Assembly: GCF_021462225.1 (NCBI RefSeq)
Contig: NC_061795.1
Location: 7,502,001 to 7,566,000 of the forward strand
DNA: 64,000 nt
Source: Girardinichthys multiradiatus
Lineage: Eukaryota > Chordata > Actinopteri > Cyprinodontiformes > Goodeidae
Direction of reading: 5' to 3'
This document shows positions 44,906 to 56,128 of the stretch, piece by piece. How positions within the stretch are numbered: position 1 is the first letter of the stretch; each line of letters opens with the position of its first letter. A program made the translations under genes and the position numbers. Under the pieces are notes generated by a model. It was not told the DNA's origin, searched no databases, and saw nothing but the letters and a program-made list of their open reading frames with translations.

Positions 44906-47434
44906 TAACCTTTCCTCCACTGCTGATCAAATTGATAAACTTTTTCTATCTAAGGAAACCAAATAGATTATATCGAGTCATTGACTTTGCAGCAATCACT
45001 CTTCCTGAACATCCATGTAGCAACAGTGGAAAGGAAAGCTCTGCTTTAACAGGAAGATTGAATTGTTGATTCAGTTTAAACATGTGGAGCTGGAAATTGT
45101 TTTTGAATTTACAGTGCAGTGTTGCTCCTAGTTTTCCTGTTTCTATCAATCAATATAACATAAAAATTAATAGAAAAAAAATACAACAGCTAATGAACAA
45201 ACACTTCTTTATGTATCTGTCCACATATGTCAATGTATTTATCTTTCCATTTTCATCTGTCTCTCACTATATGTCCTCATCTGTTTGTTCTTTCTAGCTT
45301 TATTCATCTGTCTGTCTTCATCTATCTATATCTATTAGTGCTGGACAAGTATTAAAATTCGTAAATCAGGATTGATTGCACTAATACCATAATAAATTCA
45401 AAAGTTGTTTTGTGTACTTACTAAAAAAATACTACATAAACAAAATGTGTAATAACATTTGGTTGCAAACAATTCAAACAAGATGATCATTAACTACTAT
45501 ATTCAAATTGCACATTTATTATAGTTTAATTGTTCATTAGATGTTTAAATAAACAACTGAATTAGGAGCAACAAACGAATAGTCTGAACAATGAGACACT
45601 TTCCAGTCTCTGATTTTGTGCTTATTTTTAAATAAAGAAATGTTTTATTTGAGGTGCACGCCAGCTGATTTGCTGACTACAGCCTAATATGCTGTCAAAT
45701 TCGTCATAGTGGGCTGGTAAATGCATTCGCCCAGCTCCACTACAGGATAACTCTGTTTTTGGCACCCCTGTATACCTTTTAGTTTGTTTATGATCTGGAC
45801 ACATATTCACAAAGGTTCTCAGAGAGCTCCTATCTCAGCCCAAAAATTTGAGCCAAGGATTCCTTGCTTAAGAGTGATTCACTTCGCTGCTGAGGGCGAT
45901 TCTGAGCGAGGAGACAACAGAAAGTCCTTTCTTAGTGAGGAGGAGTGGTTGACCCCTTTGCTAGGTGTGATGCTGTCTTATAAGAGCTGTGATTGGTTGT
46001 TGCAAAAAACAAAAAAAACAATGGAGTGAAATTAACCGATGATAGAATTTAGACTGGATTCAAAAATGTTTAAATTATGATGATAAAACTTAGCAAAAGG
46101 AAATTAATTGTCAAACAGCTTCAAAATGGTTGATCGTAGCTTATTTACATGATCGTCATTATTTTGATTTGCTTATTATTATGTTTGCTTACCATGCTGG
46201 TCATTTTCATACTGCATCTACTGTATTTCATATTAATTAATTTCATATTAATATTAAAATTCAGCATTTTACTGTGATCACCTTCTTGTATAATGAGGTT
46301 TATTTGGTAAAATGACCAAAACAAAACGTAGAAAAAAAGGTGAAGAAAACTGAACTGAACAGAGGAGCGGAACCTGTTGCTGGAGAAGAGAGGAGCGTTG
46401 AAGGGTAGGTTTGGTCCTGGGATTGCAGTGCGAGCAAACAGGCATTCCCAAGCAGATCAATGCGTCGGTCCCTCTGCTTTCAGCACCAGCTTGGAATGTG
46501 AGCAGCTCTGGTACCTGCTGGTACCTGAAGCTAGAGGGTAGAGAGCAGCACGTTACAGAACTTTTCCACAGACGGGGAACGTTGTAGATGACCATTTAGG
46601 CTTAGGCAGCTGACATCATCATGTACTATACACCAAATACTTTTTCACCTCATTCATATCTTCCTTCTATATTAAATAGTGCTTAGAACATTTTCTTGTC
46701 TAGAATTTGTATTTATATATATCTATTTGTCAAATGTTTATTTTTGAAAAGCAATTTATATTCTGTAAATATTTTATTAATTCTGTACTATATTGTTTGT
46801 AGGTCATTCCAGATTTGGAGGACATGTTCTGTGCGCCCCCATTAAATTTCAAAGAGTTCATGCACAAAATACAGAAACATGCACTGGTTATGTAAATTCA
46901 AACTGTCATTAGAGAAAATATAACTGTAGCTGTAGTAAAGTCATTTCAAAATATTTTTTAAAATACCAAATAGCTCTTGAGCACCCCTAAAATGTTTTTT
47001 TTTTTCTTGCCCCTCCCTCATGATGACCAACTTACATATCAAATATAACAGATAAAACACATTTTAAATCAGAATTTTTTTGTATGATGTTGATATCTTT
47101 CTTGTAATTGCTAAATCATTTAGTTTTATCACAGACATACTGTATTTTAAATAGTAGTAATAATGCTCTGAAGTTGTCTCTCAACATACATGCAACCCTA
47201 TTACTAAAACCTTTTTAGCTATCTAGAAGAAGAGAAGAAAAGTCAGCTACATGATTAAGCAGAAATGGCATCATCAAACTAATTGCTCTGATCATGGGTA
47301 GATTTAAGGTACATCCTCTGCTCTATTTTTCATAGTTTTACAATGTTTTCAGACGTAATGGAGTGTGTCACTCTAAGCAACACAACCCTGTTACTCCTAC
47401 AATTAGAAAAAGACATTTAGCAATTAAATGTCAT
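44906..47434. other. Mostly unassigned sequence
   Basis: The stretch 45800-45990 starts ATTCACAAAGGTTCTCAGAG and shares its end with the inverse of 53095-53125, so it is probably a non-autonomous DNA element. The rest holds nothing recognisable. Confidence 0.4.
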
Positions 47435-47446
47435 GATTTACAATCA
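47435..47446 (+). repeat. Target-site duplication (left), 12 bp
   Basis: GATTTACAATCA here and at 49733-49744 brackets the LINE. It marks the insertion and fixes both element ends. Confidence 0.92.
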
Positions 47447-49708
47447 TCAGACCTTCGGCCGCATGTTTTGGACACTCGGGTGAAGAGAGGGGCTGAGCTG
47501 TCCACTGATCATCACCTGGTGGTGAGTTGGATCCGCTGGAGGAGGAGAAAGCCGGACAGACTCGGCAGGCCCAAGCGCATAGTGAGGGTCTGCTGGGAAC
47601 GCCTGGCGGAGCCCTCGGCCAGGGATGTATTCAACTCCCACTTCCGGGAGAGCTTCGACCAGATCCCGGGGGATGTTGGAGACATAGAGTCCGAGTGGAC
47701 CATGTTGTCTGCATCTATTGTCGATGCTGCTGCCCATAGCTGCGGCCGTAAGGTCTGCGGTGCCTGTCGTGGCGACAATCCCAGAACCCGGTGGTGGACA
47801 CCGGCAGTAAGGGATGCTGTTAAGCTGAAGAAGGAGTCCTATCGGCTGTGGTTGGCTTGTGGGACTCCTGAGGCGGCTGACGGGTACCGTGAGGCCAAGC
47901 GTGCTGCAGCCCGGGCTGTGGCAGAGGCAAAAACTCGGGCCTGGGAAGAGTTCGGTGAGGCCATGGAGAAGGACTACCGGTTGGCCTCGAAGCGATTCTG
48001 GCAAACCGTCCGGCGCCTCAGGAGGGGGAAGCAGTGCTTTGCCAACACTGTTTATAGTGGGGGCGGGAGACTGCTGACCTCGACTGAGGACATTATCGGG
48101 CGGTGGAAGGAGTACTTCGAGGATCTCCTCAATCCTGCCATCACGCATTCCGTGGTGGAAACAGAGGCTGGGGACTCGGGGTTGGATTTTTTCATCACCC
48201 AGGCTGAAGTCACCGAGGTGGTTAAAAAGCTCCGCGGTGGCAAGGCTTCGGGGGTGGATGAGATCTGCCCTGAGTACCTCAAGTGTCTGGATGTTGTAGG
48301 GCTGTCATGGTTGACACGCCTCTTCAACATTGCGTGGCGGTCGGGGACAGTGCCTCTGGACTGGCAGACTGGGGTGGTGGTCCCCCTTTATAAGAAGGGG
48401 GACCGGAGGGTGTGTTCCAACTACAGGGGGATCACACTCCTCAGCCTCCCTGGTAAGGCCTACGCCAGGGTATTGGAGAGGAGAGTCCGACCGATAGTCG
48501 AACCTCGGCTTCAGGAGGAACAGTGTGGTTTTCGTCCCAGCCGTGGAACACTGGACCAGCTCTATACGCTCTACAGGGTGCTCGAGGGTTCATGGGAGTT
48601 TGCCCAACCGGTTCACATGTGTTTTGTGGACCTGGAGAAGGCATTCGACTGTGTCCCTCGTGATGCCCTGTGGGGGGTGCTCCAGGAGTATGGAATTGGG
48701 GGCCCTTTATTAGGGGCCATCCGGTCCCTGTACGAGCGGAGCAGGAGTTTGGTCCGCATTGCCGGCACTAAGTCGGACCTGTTCCCAGTGCATGTTGGAC
48801 TCCGGCAGGGCTGCCCTTTGTCGCCGGTCCTGTTCATAACTTTTATGGACAGGATTTCTAGACGCAGCCAAGGGCCGGAGGGGGTCTGGTTTGGGGACCA
48901 GTGGATTTCGTCTCTTCTTTTTGCGGATGACGTGGTCCTGCTGGCCCCCTCTAGCCAAGACCTACAGCATGCGCTGTGGCGGTTCGCAGCCGAGTGTGAA
49001 GCGGCTGGGATGAGGATCAGCTCCTCCAAGTCCGAGGCCATGGTACTCGACCGGAAAAGGGTGGCTTGTCCTCTTCAGGTTGGAGGGGAGTTCCTGACTC
49101 AAGTGGAGGAGTTTAAGTATCTCGGGGTCTTGTTCACGAGTGAGGGAAGAATGGAGCGGGAGATCGACAGACGGATCGGTGCAGCTGCCACAGTAATGGG
49201 GGCGCTGTGCTGGTCCATTGTGGTGAAGAGAGAGCTGAGCCGAAAAGCAAAGCTCTCAATTTACTGGTCGGTCTACGTTCCTACCCTCACCTATGGCCAT
49301 GAACTTTGGGTCATGACCGAAAGAACGAGATCACGGATACAAGCGGCTAAAATGAGCTTCCTCCGTAGGGTGGCCGGGCACTCCCTTAGAGATAGGGTGA
49401 GGAGCTCGGCCATCCGGGAGGAGCTCGGAGTAGAGCCGCTGCTCCTCCACATTGAGAGGAGCCAGTTGAGGTGGCTCGGGCATCTATACCGGATGCCTCC
49501 TGGACGCCTTCCTCGGGAGGTGTTCCAGGCACGTCCCACCGGGAGGAGGCCCAGGGGACGGCCCAGGACACGCTGGAGGGACTATGTCTCTCGGCTGGCC
49601 TGGGAACGCCTTGGGCTCCCCCTGGAGGAGCTGGAGGAGGTGTCTGGAGAGAGGGACGTCTGGGCGTCTCTGCTGAGTCTGCTGCCCCAGCGACCCGGTC
49701 CTGGATAA
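47447..49708 (+). CDS. LINE endonuclease (end) plus reverse transcriptase (copy 2)
   Basis: The open frame runs through the 5' junction; an ATG at 47363 lies in host DNA, so the first 28 codons of that longer frame are not LINE. Element-derived residues start with the last part of the apurinic endonuclease (VKRGAELSTDHHLVVSWIRW, including the DHHLV motif). The linker and reverse transcriptase follow, with YKKGDRR, NYRGITLLS, VDLEKAFD and the catalytic FADD at 48920-48931. The frame ends RPGPG and TAA at 49706-49708. There is no stop in about 753 element codons. The missing N-terminal endonuclease residues make it non-autonomous. Confidence 0.9.
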   Translation, partial: SDLRPHVLDTRVKRGAELSTDHHLVVSWIRWRRRKPDRLGRPKRIVRVCWERLAEPSARDVFNSHFRESFDQIPGDVGDIESEWTMLSASIVDAAAHSCGRKVCGACRGDNPRTRWWTPAVRDAVKLKKESYRLWLACGTPEAADGYREAKRAAARAVAEAKTRAWEEFGEAMEKDYRLASKRFWQTVRRLRRGKQCFANTVYSGGGRLLTSTEDIIGRWKEYFEDLLNPAITHSVVETEAGDSGLDFFITQAEVTEVVKKLRGGKASGVDEICPEYLKCLDVVGLSWLTRLFNIAWRSGTVPLDWQTGVVVPLYKKGDRRVCSNYRGITLLSLPGKAYARVLERRVRPIVEPRLQEEQCGFRPSRGTLDQLYTLYRVLEGSWEFAQPVHMCFVDLEKAFDCVPRDALWGVLQEYGIGGPLLGAIRSLYERSRSLVRIAGTKSDLFPVHVGLRQGCPLSPVLFITFMDRISRRSQGPEGVWFGDQWISSLLFADDVVLLAPSSQDLQHALWRFAAECEAAGMRISSSKSEAMVLDRKRVACPLQVGGEFLTQVEEFKYLGVLFTSEGRMEREIDRRIGAAATVMGALCWSIVVKRELSRKAKLSIYWSVYVPTLTYGHELWVMTERTRSRIQAAKMSFLRRVAGHSLRDRVRSSAIREELGVEPLLLHIERSQLRWLGHLYRMPPGRLPREVFQARPTGRRPRGRPRTRWRDYVSRLAWERLGLPLEELEEVSGERDVWASLLSLLPQRPGPG

Positions 49709-49732
49709 GCGGAAGACGACGAACGAACGAAC
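47447..49732 (+). mobile_element. RTE/Rex3-like LINE, copy 2 (5' truncated, complete insertion)
   Basis: The element is 2286 bp long, bounded by a perfect 12-bp duplication. It begins inside the endonuclease region (5' truncation) and ends in the short ACGA/GAAC tail. It is nearly identical to copy 1. Confidence 0.93.
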
Positions 49733-49744
49733 GATTTACAATCA
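49733..49744 (+). repeat. Target-site duplication (right), 12 bp
   Basis: Identical to 47435-47446. Confidence 0.92.
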
Positions 49745-50150
49745 ACTGTAATGTATCCCTTTAACCCAGTTACGTTGTGCAACCCTGTTACTCTAATTTC
49801 AACCCAGTAACCTTGTCGGTTTTTATTAAAATAACCTTAAATTAAGTATTCAGCTGTCAAGGATTTAATGTATTGTCCTTCCAATAGATTAAATATGTAT
49901 ATTAATGATGGATTTCAACAAATATAAAAAAAATAATCTTGAAATTAGTAAAACAAAAATGTGGAATTTCAAAATTGGAGTAAGATAGATTTTAAAAGTT
50001 GCTTAAATTAATATAAGTCAAGTATTATCAGAAATTAAATTAGTGTTCAAATAAAATGTCACTTTGTTTATTTATTTATAAAAGATTTATTCAGTATGGA
50101 GGACTGATCCTGACAAAATAAAAAATAAAAGTACAAATATATATATTTTG
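49745..50150. other. Unassigned flank of LINE copy 2
   Basis: Contains CAACCCTGTTACTCTAAT and CAACCCAGTAACCTTG, echoing CAACCCTGTTACTCC near 47384 on the other side of the LINE. It is otherwise AT-rich. Confidence 0.4.
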
Positions 50151-50335
50151 TTTTTCCTTTTTCTTACACATGCGTTTTCATCAAGAAATGTATATATTTT
50201 CTTTTTCCCTTTCCTTACATATGCGTTTTCATCAAGAATTGTATATATTTTGTTTTTCCATTTAATTAGACATTGGTTTTCATCAAGAAATGTAAATATT
50301 TTGTTTTTCTTTTTCCTTATGCCTTTGTTCTTTTT
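50151..50335. repeat. 51-bp minisatellite, 3.6 units
   Basis: Units begin TTTTTC at 50151, 50202, 50253 and 50304 and share TTTTCATCAAGAAATGTA. The period is divisible by three, so the minus strand stays open as a 17-residue repeat (KNKIYTFLDENACVRKR-like). Confidence 0.85.
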
Positions 50336-52602
50336 ACATTTCCTCATCTCTCTTTTTTCTTTACCGTATGCATTTCTTCTTCATTATGCAAATGAGGAGG
50401 GCTGCCTTCTTCTCTCCAGCTCCTCTACTATTGGTAAATAAACAGGAAGGAGGAGGATCCATGTGCAGGTCGAGGGTGTGTCCCAATTCAGGGGCTGGAT
50501 CCTTCCAAGTCTGTACTTGTGGGCCGATTACGTCACAGCACGGCGCGGATGGTCTTGCTCAGCATTTTTTGGGGGAAGACTTTTCTAATCTTGACTCTAT
50601 TTTGTTCAAGCCTTCTATGGGCTTGTTAGTTCCTTCAAGAAATTTAGCATTCTCAGACCTCAAGTTTCTATCCTGACAATCTCAACCTTAACATATCAAA
50701 GGGAAAGGCCCATGTTTAATCTCTATTGTTCGCCTCGATGGCCCGTTCTGCCCATCTCAAGCATGCTTAAATCCACTCTTGAAACATTGCAAACTTAGCT
50801 TGCCCAGGATGCCCTTCTTTCTCACTCTAGAAGGAGCCCCCATGTCCGCCTCCTGGTTCTTTAAGTTTTGAGGCATCTTTAGACTAGTACAACCCGCCTC
50901 CTAGTCAGGTCTCAATTCACTTATTTAGAATTGGAGCTGCCTCTACAGCAGCAACCCGAGGCGTTTATACAGCTTCCCTCCATCAACTAGGCCATTGGCC
51001 TTTTTCAGCCACGGTTGCCAGACCTCCACTCTGTGCTTGCTGTTAAACAATCTCCCAGCTCTTAGGTATGAGCTTCCTGCATTTACTGGTGGTGGTTGGC
51101 CTTTATCCATCATTGGCTTTGTTCAGTCTTCATTTGTCCATTTTGCAGGACTCTTCCTTCAGCACCTGCCAGTCGTGTCTAATTATTCTCCCTCACTCTA
51201 GCTCACCTATGTTCTTTTCTGTCTTCACGACCGATTTATCTTCTAACTCCTTTTGAATATATCTGTTTTATTGTTTTATTTCACATCTTCATCTGCATTT
51301 CCTTCATGGCATTTCCAGCACTCCACAGCTCTTCTGAAATTTCTTCATTTCACTTTATTTCCCCTTCTTTTCTTTATGCGGACCAATTTCCCGTTTCATT
51401 TAAACTTTTTCTTCCCTTTAATTACTTATCTCATTTCCTGCTTTTATTCCTTCATTACCCGATCTATCTATTTATTTTTTTTATTCTTTTGCTCGGCGGA
51501 TCTGTTTTTATAGCTTTGTTCCATATCTTTATCTGCATAACCTTCTAGGCATTTCTATCATCTGCATAGCCTCTGCGGCATATATACATCATTTCGCATT
51601 GCCCTCATGGCATATCTATCATCTTGCATTGCCCTCTAGGTATATCTATCATCTGCTTTGCATCCCTATTATTTTCCTTGCTTTCATAGCATATTTACAA
51701 ACAATATTTCTCTGCATTATTTATCCTTTCCACGCCTTGCGCTTCTTTCTTCCCTTTTTATTTCATTCTATTTTCCTGATAGATTTCCCTTTTAGTACTC
51801 AATTAGGCCTCGTCTTCTCAGTCTCTGCCTCATTTTTCTCCTCTACAGGCACCATCGTTAATTAATTATTTTCTTCTTTTAGATCTTCAGCCCCATCTAC
51901 GTCTTGTCAGGCACAGCCCCATCAATGCCTGGTCAGGCACACTAACCTATTCCTTCACTCTAGGCTCAAATCATCCCTTCTTCATGCCCATCATTCGAAT
52001 CTTTATAAACCTCAATAACTTCCCTTCCTTTCTCATTTCCGGCCCCAGCCTCAGCCCCCTTTTTTGGAGGGGAGACTTCTCTAAATATAACCCTAAGGTG
52101 TTCATTCAAGCGCATGTCATTCTCAGCATTCATCTTTTCCACTGGGTTCTGAGCGCCAAAGAAATAAACATTCACTTATAAACTTTTCTAATTGCATTCC
52201 TGTCTTCTCTTTGTGAGTCTTTTTAGGTTGAAATTAAATATCTCATAAAAAGTGAACTGTTGACAGTGTGGCTGGACAAATCAAATTATATGATGGTTTA
52301 ATACCTGTTTTTCTTAGAAACATATAAAAAATTACACAATAAATAGTCAGTTTTAAAAAGGTTTGGTGCCTAAATTGTCCTCCAATTCTGGAATGACCCT
52401 TCTTGGTTTTGTTTACTTTTTCTTCATAGTTATTTATTATTGTTTCTATTATTTATCCTTCCTAATATTACCTTTAATCTGTCCTGCTGCTGAAACTAAT
52501 TCATTTTGCCTTAAGGGGTTGATGAAGTTTGTCTAATCTGTATATTAATAATTATGTAATTGTTGTAGAAGTTTATGTGTCCCTTTATTTGACTGTTTAG
52601 AG
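50336..52602. other. Pyrimidine-rich block, no recognised gene
   Basis: The plus strand from about 50900 to 52180 is strongly C/T-biased, which leaves long but meaningless open frames. A 30-bp repeat occurs at 51564-51654 (three units of GCATTGCCCTCTAGG... type). The start (50480-50560, GTGTCCCAATTCAGGGGCTG) resembles a dispersed repeat related to part of repeat A at about 2316-2370. Confidence 0.5.
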
Positions 52603-52815
52603 CACGGGTGTCAAACTCCAGTCCTTGAGGGCTGGTGTCCTGCAACTTTCAGATGTATCTCTCTGTCAACACACCTGAATCACATAATTAGGTCATTAGC
52701 AGGACTCTGTAGAACTTGAGTGCACGAGGAGTTGATTCAGTCCATTGATTCAGGGTGTTGGACATGGAACACATTAAAACGCTGTGGGACACCGGCCCTT
52801 GAGAGGATGGATCCC
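52603..52815. mobile_element. Non-autonomous hAT-like element (MITE), decayed
   Basis: The left end CACGGGTGTCAAACTCCAGT continues CCTTGAGGGCTGGTGTCCTG. The right side (GGGACACCGGCCCTTGAG) is its imperfect inverted partner. This is a very common fish repeat of about 200 bp. The right tip is degraded. Confidence 0.6.
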
Positions 52816-53439
52816 TGCATGATCGAGCTGGTAGTGTTTTATTAATTCACTGTTTTTCATTGTTCAGAGAATATCTCTCCTTTCTTTCTGTCCTTCCATA
52901 ATCTTCTCTGCTTAAGACACTCTTGAGCTCACTAAAAGTCCTCTTCAGTACTCTTAACATTTCCTCTTGTTTTGAGCTCTCTTAAAGCCTAAGCTTTGTG
53001 AAACATCTTACCGAGGCAAAATTCTAAGAAAAATCGTAGAATTCGAAAAATCCTGAGATTTTCATAGAATGTTGTCACTAGGAGCTACTTTTAGTCTTAG
53101 GATTCTTTGTGAATACGGGCCTTGATCTTCAGAGCAAACATGGCCAGCCTTCTCCATCTATTCAACCAGCTCATCGTAAACCTTTTCCTTCCTAGTGTTT
53201 GTGTTGAATTTCATTAGAAATTCTGAACAAGTGCAGAATAAAACATGTTTCCTCCACAAACCACAATAAATTTTTCTTCGTTGTTGCTGCCACAATAGTT
53301 GTTTCTGTTGTCTCCAGCTTTGACCGGCCTCCGGGTGATGTCACAGCTCATGCAGAAAAACCAAGTATTCTGTAGTGCTTGAACTGAACCACAGTAAGCA
53401 TTCTGGAAACCTTTTTTTTTCGGTGGAAACATGCAACAA
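52816..53439. other. Unassigned, includes a short MITE-like end
   Basis: The text 53095-53125 (TCTTTGTGAATACGGGCC) is a repeat terminus also seen inverted near 45803. No gene is seen. Confidence 0.4.
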
Positions 53440-54528
53440 TGTTACCCTTCAGGAAACTCCAAACCATATTGGTGGAAAAGGGCTAAGTGGAGCAGGGTCT
53501 ATCAGTGTCAAAAAGTCCAGGAAAGCTCCAGGACATGATAACATTTCACCCTTCTTGCCTGAAAGCCTGTGCTGACCAACTGGCCCCCATCTTCACTCAG
53601 TTCTTCAACAAGTCTTTAGCTGTGTCAGGTTCCCTCCTGTTTTAAGCTTCCAACCATCATCATGTTTCCCAAGAAATGTACCATCACAGGATTAAATGAC
53701 TATAGACTTGTCGCCCTGACATCTGTCATGAAATCCTTTCAGCTACTGTTGTTGCTTAAAAGGCATAAAGGTCAGCAAATGATACACTCAACTTGGGACT
53801 ACATCCTGCACCACCCCAATGACATACGCCAGGATCCTGTTTGTGGGCTTCAGCTCGGCCTTGAACACCATAAACCCAGACATCCTCCAACAGAAGCTCA
53901 CCCAGCTCAAGGTCCCTGCCTCTACCTGTCAGTGGATCACCAGCTTCCTGAAGGACCTGCAGGAGCAGGTGAGGCTGGGGAGCATCTCCTGCACAAGAGC
54001 CATCATTTCCAGAAACCTGATATGGTCCTCACATATAGACAGTGTTCGGAAGAAGGCCCAGCAGAGACTGTACTGTCTGAGGCAACTCAAGAAGTACAAC
54101 CTTCCACAGGAGCTGCTGGTCATTTTCTACACTGCCATAATTCAGTCTGTCCTATCTTCATCCATCTCAGTGTGGTTTGGTTCATCCACAAAACAGGACA
54201 GGTCCAAACTGCAACAAACTATTAGATCTGCAGAGAGAATCATCAGGCTGACCTCCCTCCATCCAGGACTTATATAGGTCTAGGGTCAGGAAAAGAGCTG
54301 CTAAAATATCTGCAGACCCCACACACCCTGCGCATTAACTGTTTAGGCTTCTACCTTCAGGTGGCGCTACAGAGCGCTGTCTGCTAAAACCAGTCACCAC
54401 AGAGACAGTTTCTTACCCCAGGCTGTTTCTCTGATGAACACTTGAAAGTTAGAGTCCCAGAACAACACCATGCATACTTGGACTGATCTCACATCATATT
54501 CCGTTGTAAAGTTAATTGTGTATATATG
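53440..54528 (+). pseudogene. Rex1/L2-type LINE reverse transcriptase with deleted core
   Basis: Reading-frame blocks, with shifts, give KKSRKAPGHDNISPFLPESL (fingers motif), then DYRLVALTSVMKSFQL, then GFSSALNTINPDILQQKLTQ (the position of the first catalytic Asp region), then a jump at about 54000. The sequence resumes with SHIDSVRKKAQQRLYCLRQL, LPQELLVIFYTAIIQSVLSS and SVWFGSSTKQDRSKLQQTIR. The palm segment with the FADD box is absent, so the copy is dead. The 3' UTR runs to the Tc1 insertion at 54531. The FSSAxNTI motif and the TTCTGATTCTGA tail point to the CR1/L2/Rex1 group. Confidence 0.75.
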
Positions 54529-54530
54529 TA

Positions 54531-56126
54531 CAGTACAGACCAAAAGTTTGGACACACCTTCTCATTCAAAGAGTTATCTTTATTTTCATGACTATGAATA
54601 TAGTAGCTTCACACTGAAGGCATCACAACTATGAATTAACATGTGGAATTATATACTGAACAAAAAAGTGTGAAACAACTGAAAATATGTCTTATATTCT
54701 AGGTTCTTCAAAGTAGCCACCTTTTGCTTTGATTACTACTCCGCACACTCTTGGCATTCTTCAAGAGGTAGTCACCTGAAACGGTTTTCCAACAGTCTTC
54801 AAGGAGTTCCCAGAGATGCTTAGCACTTGTTGGCCCTTTTGCCTTCACTCTGCGGTCCAGCTCACCCCAAACCATCTCGATTGGGTTCAGATCCGGTGAC
54901 TGTGGAGGTCAGGTCATCTGGCGCAGCACCCCATCACTCTCCTTCTTGGTCAAATAGCCCTTACACAGCCTGGAGGTGTGTTTGGGGTCATTGTCCTGTT
55001 GAAAAATAAATGATGGTCCAACTAAACGCAAACCGGATGCAATGGCATGCCGCTGCAAGATGCTGTGGTAGCCATGCTGGTTCAGTATGCCTTCAAATTT
55101 GAATAAATCCCCAACAGTGTCACCAGCAAAGCAGCCCCACACCATCACACCTCCTCCTCCATGCCTCACGGTGGGAACCAGGCATGTGGAGTCCATCCAT
55201 TCACCTCTTCTGCGCCGCACAAAGACACGGTGGTTGGAACCAAAGATCTCAAACTTGGACTCATCAGACCAAAGCACAGATTTCCACTGGTCTAATGTAA
55301 ATTCCTTGTGTTCTTTAGCCTAAACAAGTTTCTTCTGGTTGTTGCCTGTCCTCAGCAGTGGTTTCTTAGCAGCTAGTTTACCATGAAGGTCCGATTCACA
55401 CAGTCTCCTGTTAACAGTTGTTCTAGAGATGTGTCAGCTGCTAGAACTCTGTGTGGCATTGACCTGTTCTCTAATCTGAGCTGCTGTTAACCTGCGATTT
55501 CTGAGGCTGGTGACTCGGATGAACTTATCGTCCGCAGAAGAGGTGACCCTTGGTCTTCCTTTCCTCATGTGAGCCAGTTTCTTTGTAGCGCTTGATGGTT
55601 TTTGCGACTGCACTTGGGGACACTTTCAAAGTTTTCCCAATTGTTTGGACTGACTGACCTTCATTTCTTAAAGTAATGATGGCCACTCATTTTTCTTTAC
55701 TTAGCTGCTTTTTTCTTGCCATAATACAAATTCTAACAATCTATTCAGTAGGACTATCAGCTGTGTACTGTATCCACCTCCTGCACAACACAACTGATGG
55801 TCCCAAACCCATTTATAATGCTCGAAATCCCACTTATTAAACCTGACAGGGCACACCTGTGAAGTGAAAACCATTTCAGGTGACTACCTCTTGAAGCTCA
55901 TCAACAGAATGCCAAGAGTGTGCGGAGCAGTAATCAAAGCAAAAGGTGGCTACTTTGAAGAACCTAGAATATAAGAGATATTTTCAGTTGTTTCACAATT
56001 TTTTGTTCAGTATATAATTTCACGTGTTAATTCGTAGTTTTTATGCCTTCAGTGTGAAGCTACAATAATCATGAAAATAAAGATAACTCTTTGAATGAGG
56101 TGTGTCCAAACTTTTGGTCTGTACTG
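54531..56126 (-). mobile_element. Tc1/mariner DD38E (Intruder-like) transposon
   Basis: The 1596-bp element has inverted ends CAGTACAGACCAAAAGTTTG and its complement. It is flanked by TA at 54529-54530 and 56127-56128, and inserted in the 3' UTR of a LINE. The paralogue near 29275 shows the empty site. Confidence 0.93.
54700..55722 (-). pseudogene. DD38E transposase with several nonsense codons
   Basis: The minus-strand reading contains blocks MRKGRPRVTSSADDKFIRVT, QIREQVNATQSSS, KKPLLRTGNNQKKLV, WSDESKFEIFGSNHRVFV, FQQDNDPKHTSRLCKGY and [10 protein letters not shown]. All three catalytic acids survive, and 38 residues separate the last Asp and Glu, as in the DD38E (Intruder) family. Stops replace residues at least four times: after KEK, after SSSS before HIS, in KLV*AKEH, and just before PPQSPDLN. 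A frame change also separates the first N-terminal block. The copy is inactive. Confidence 0.85.
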
Positions 56127-56128
56127 TA

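Noticed and set aside
47363..47446. LINE N-terminal residues from the ATG at 47363
   Set aside because: The 12-bp target duplication ends at 47446, so these codons are host flank.
50995..52181. Several hydrophobic plus-strand open frames
   Set aside because: They result from C/T bias; there is no conserved motif, and overlapping frames are equally open.
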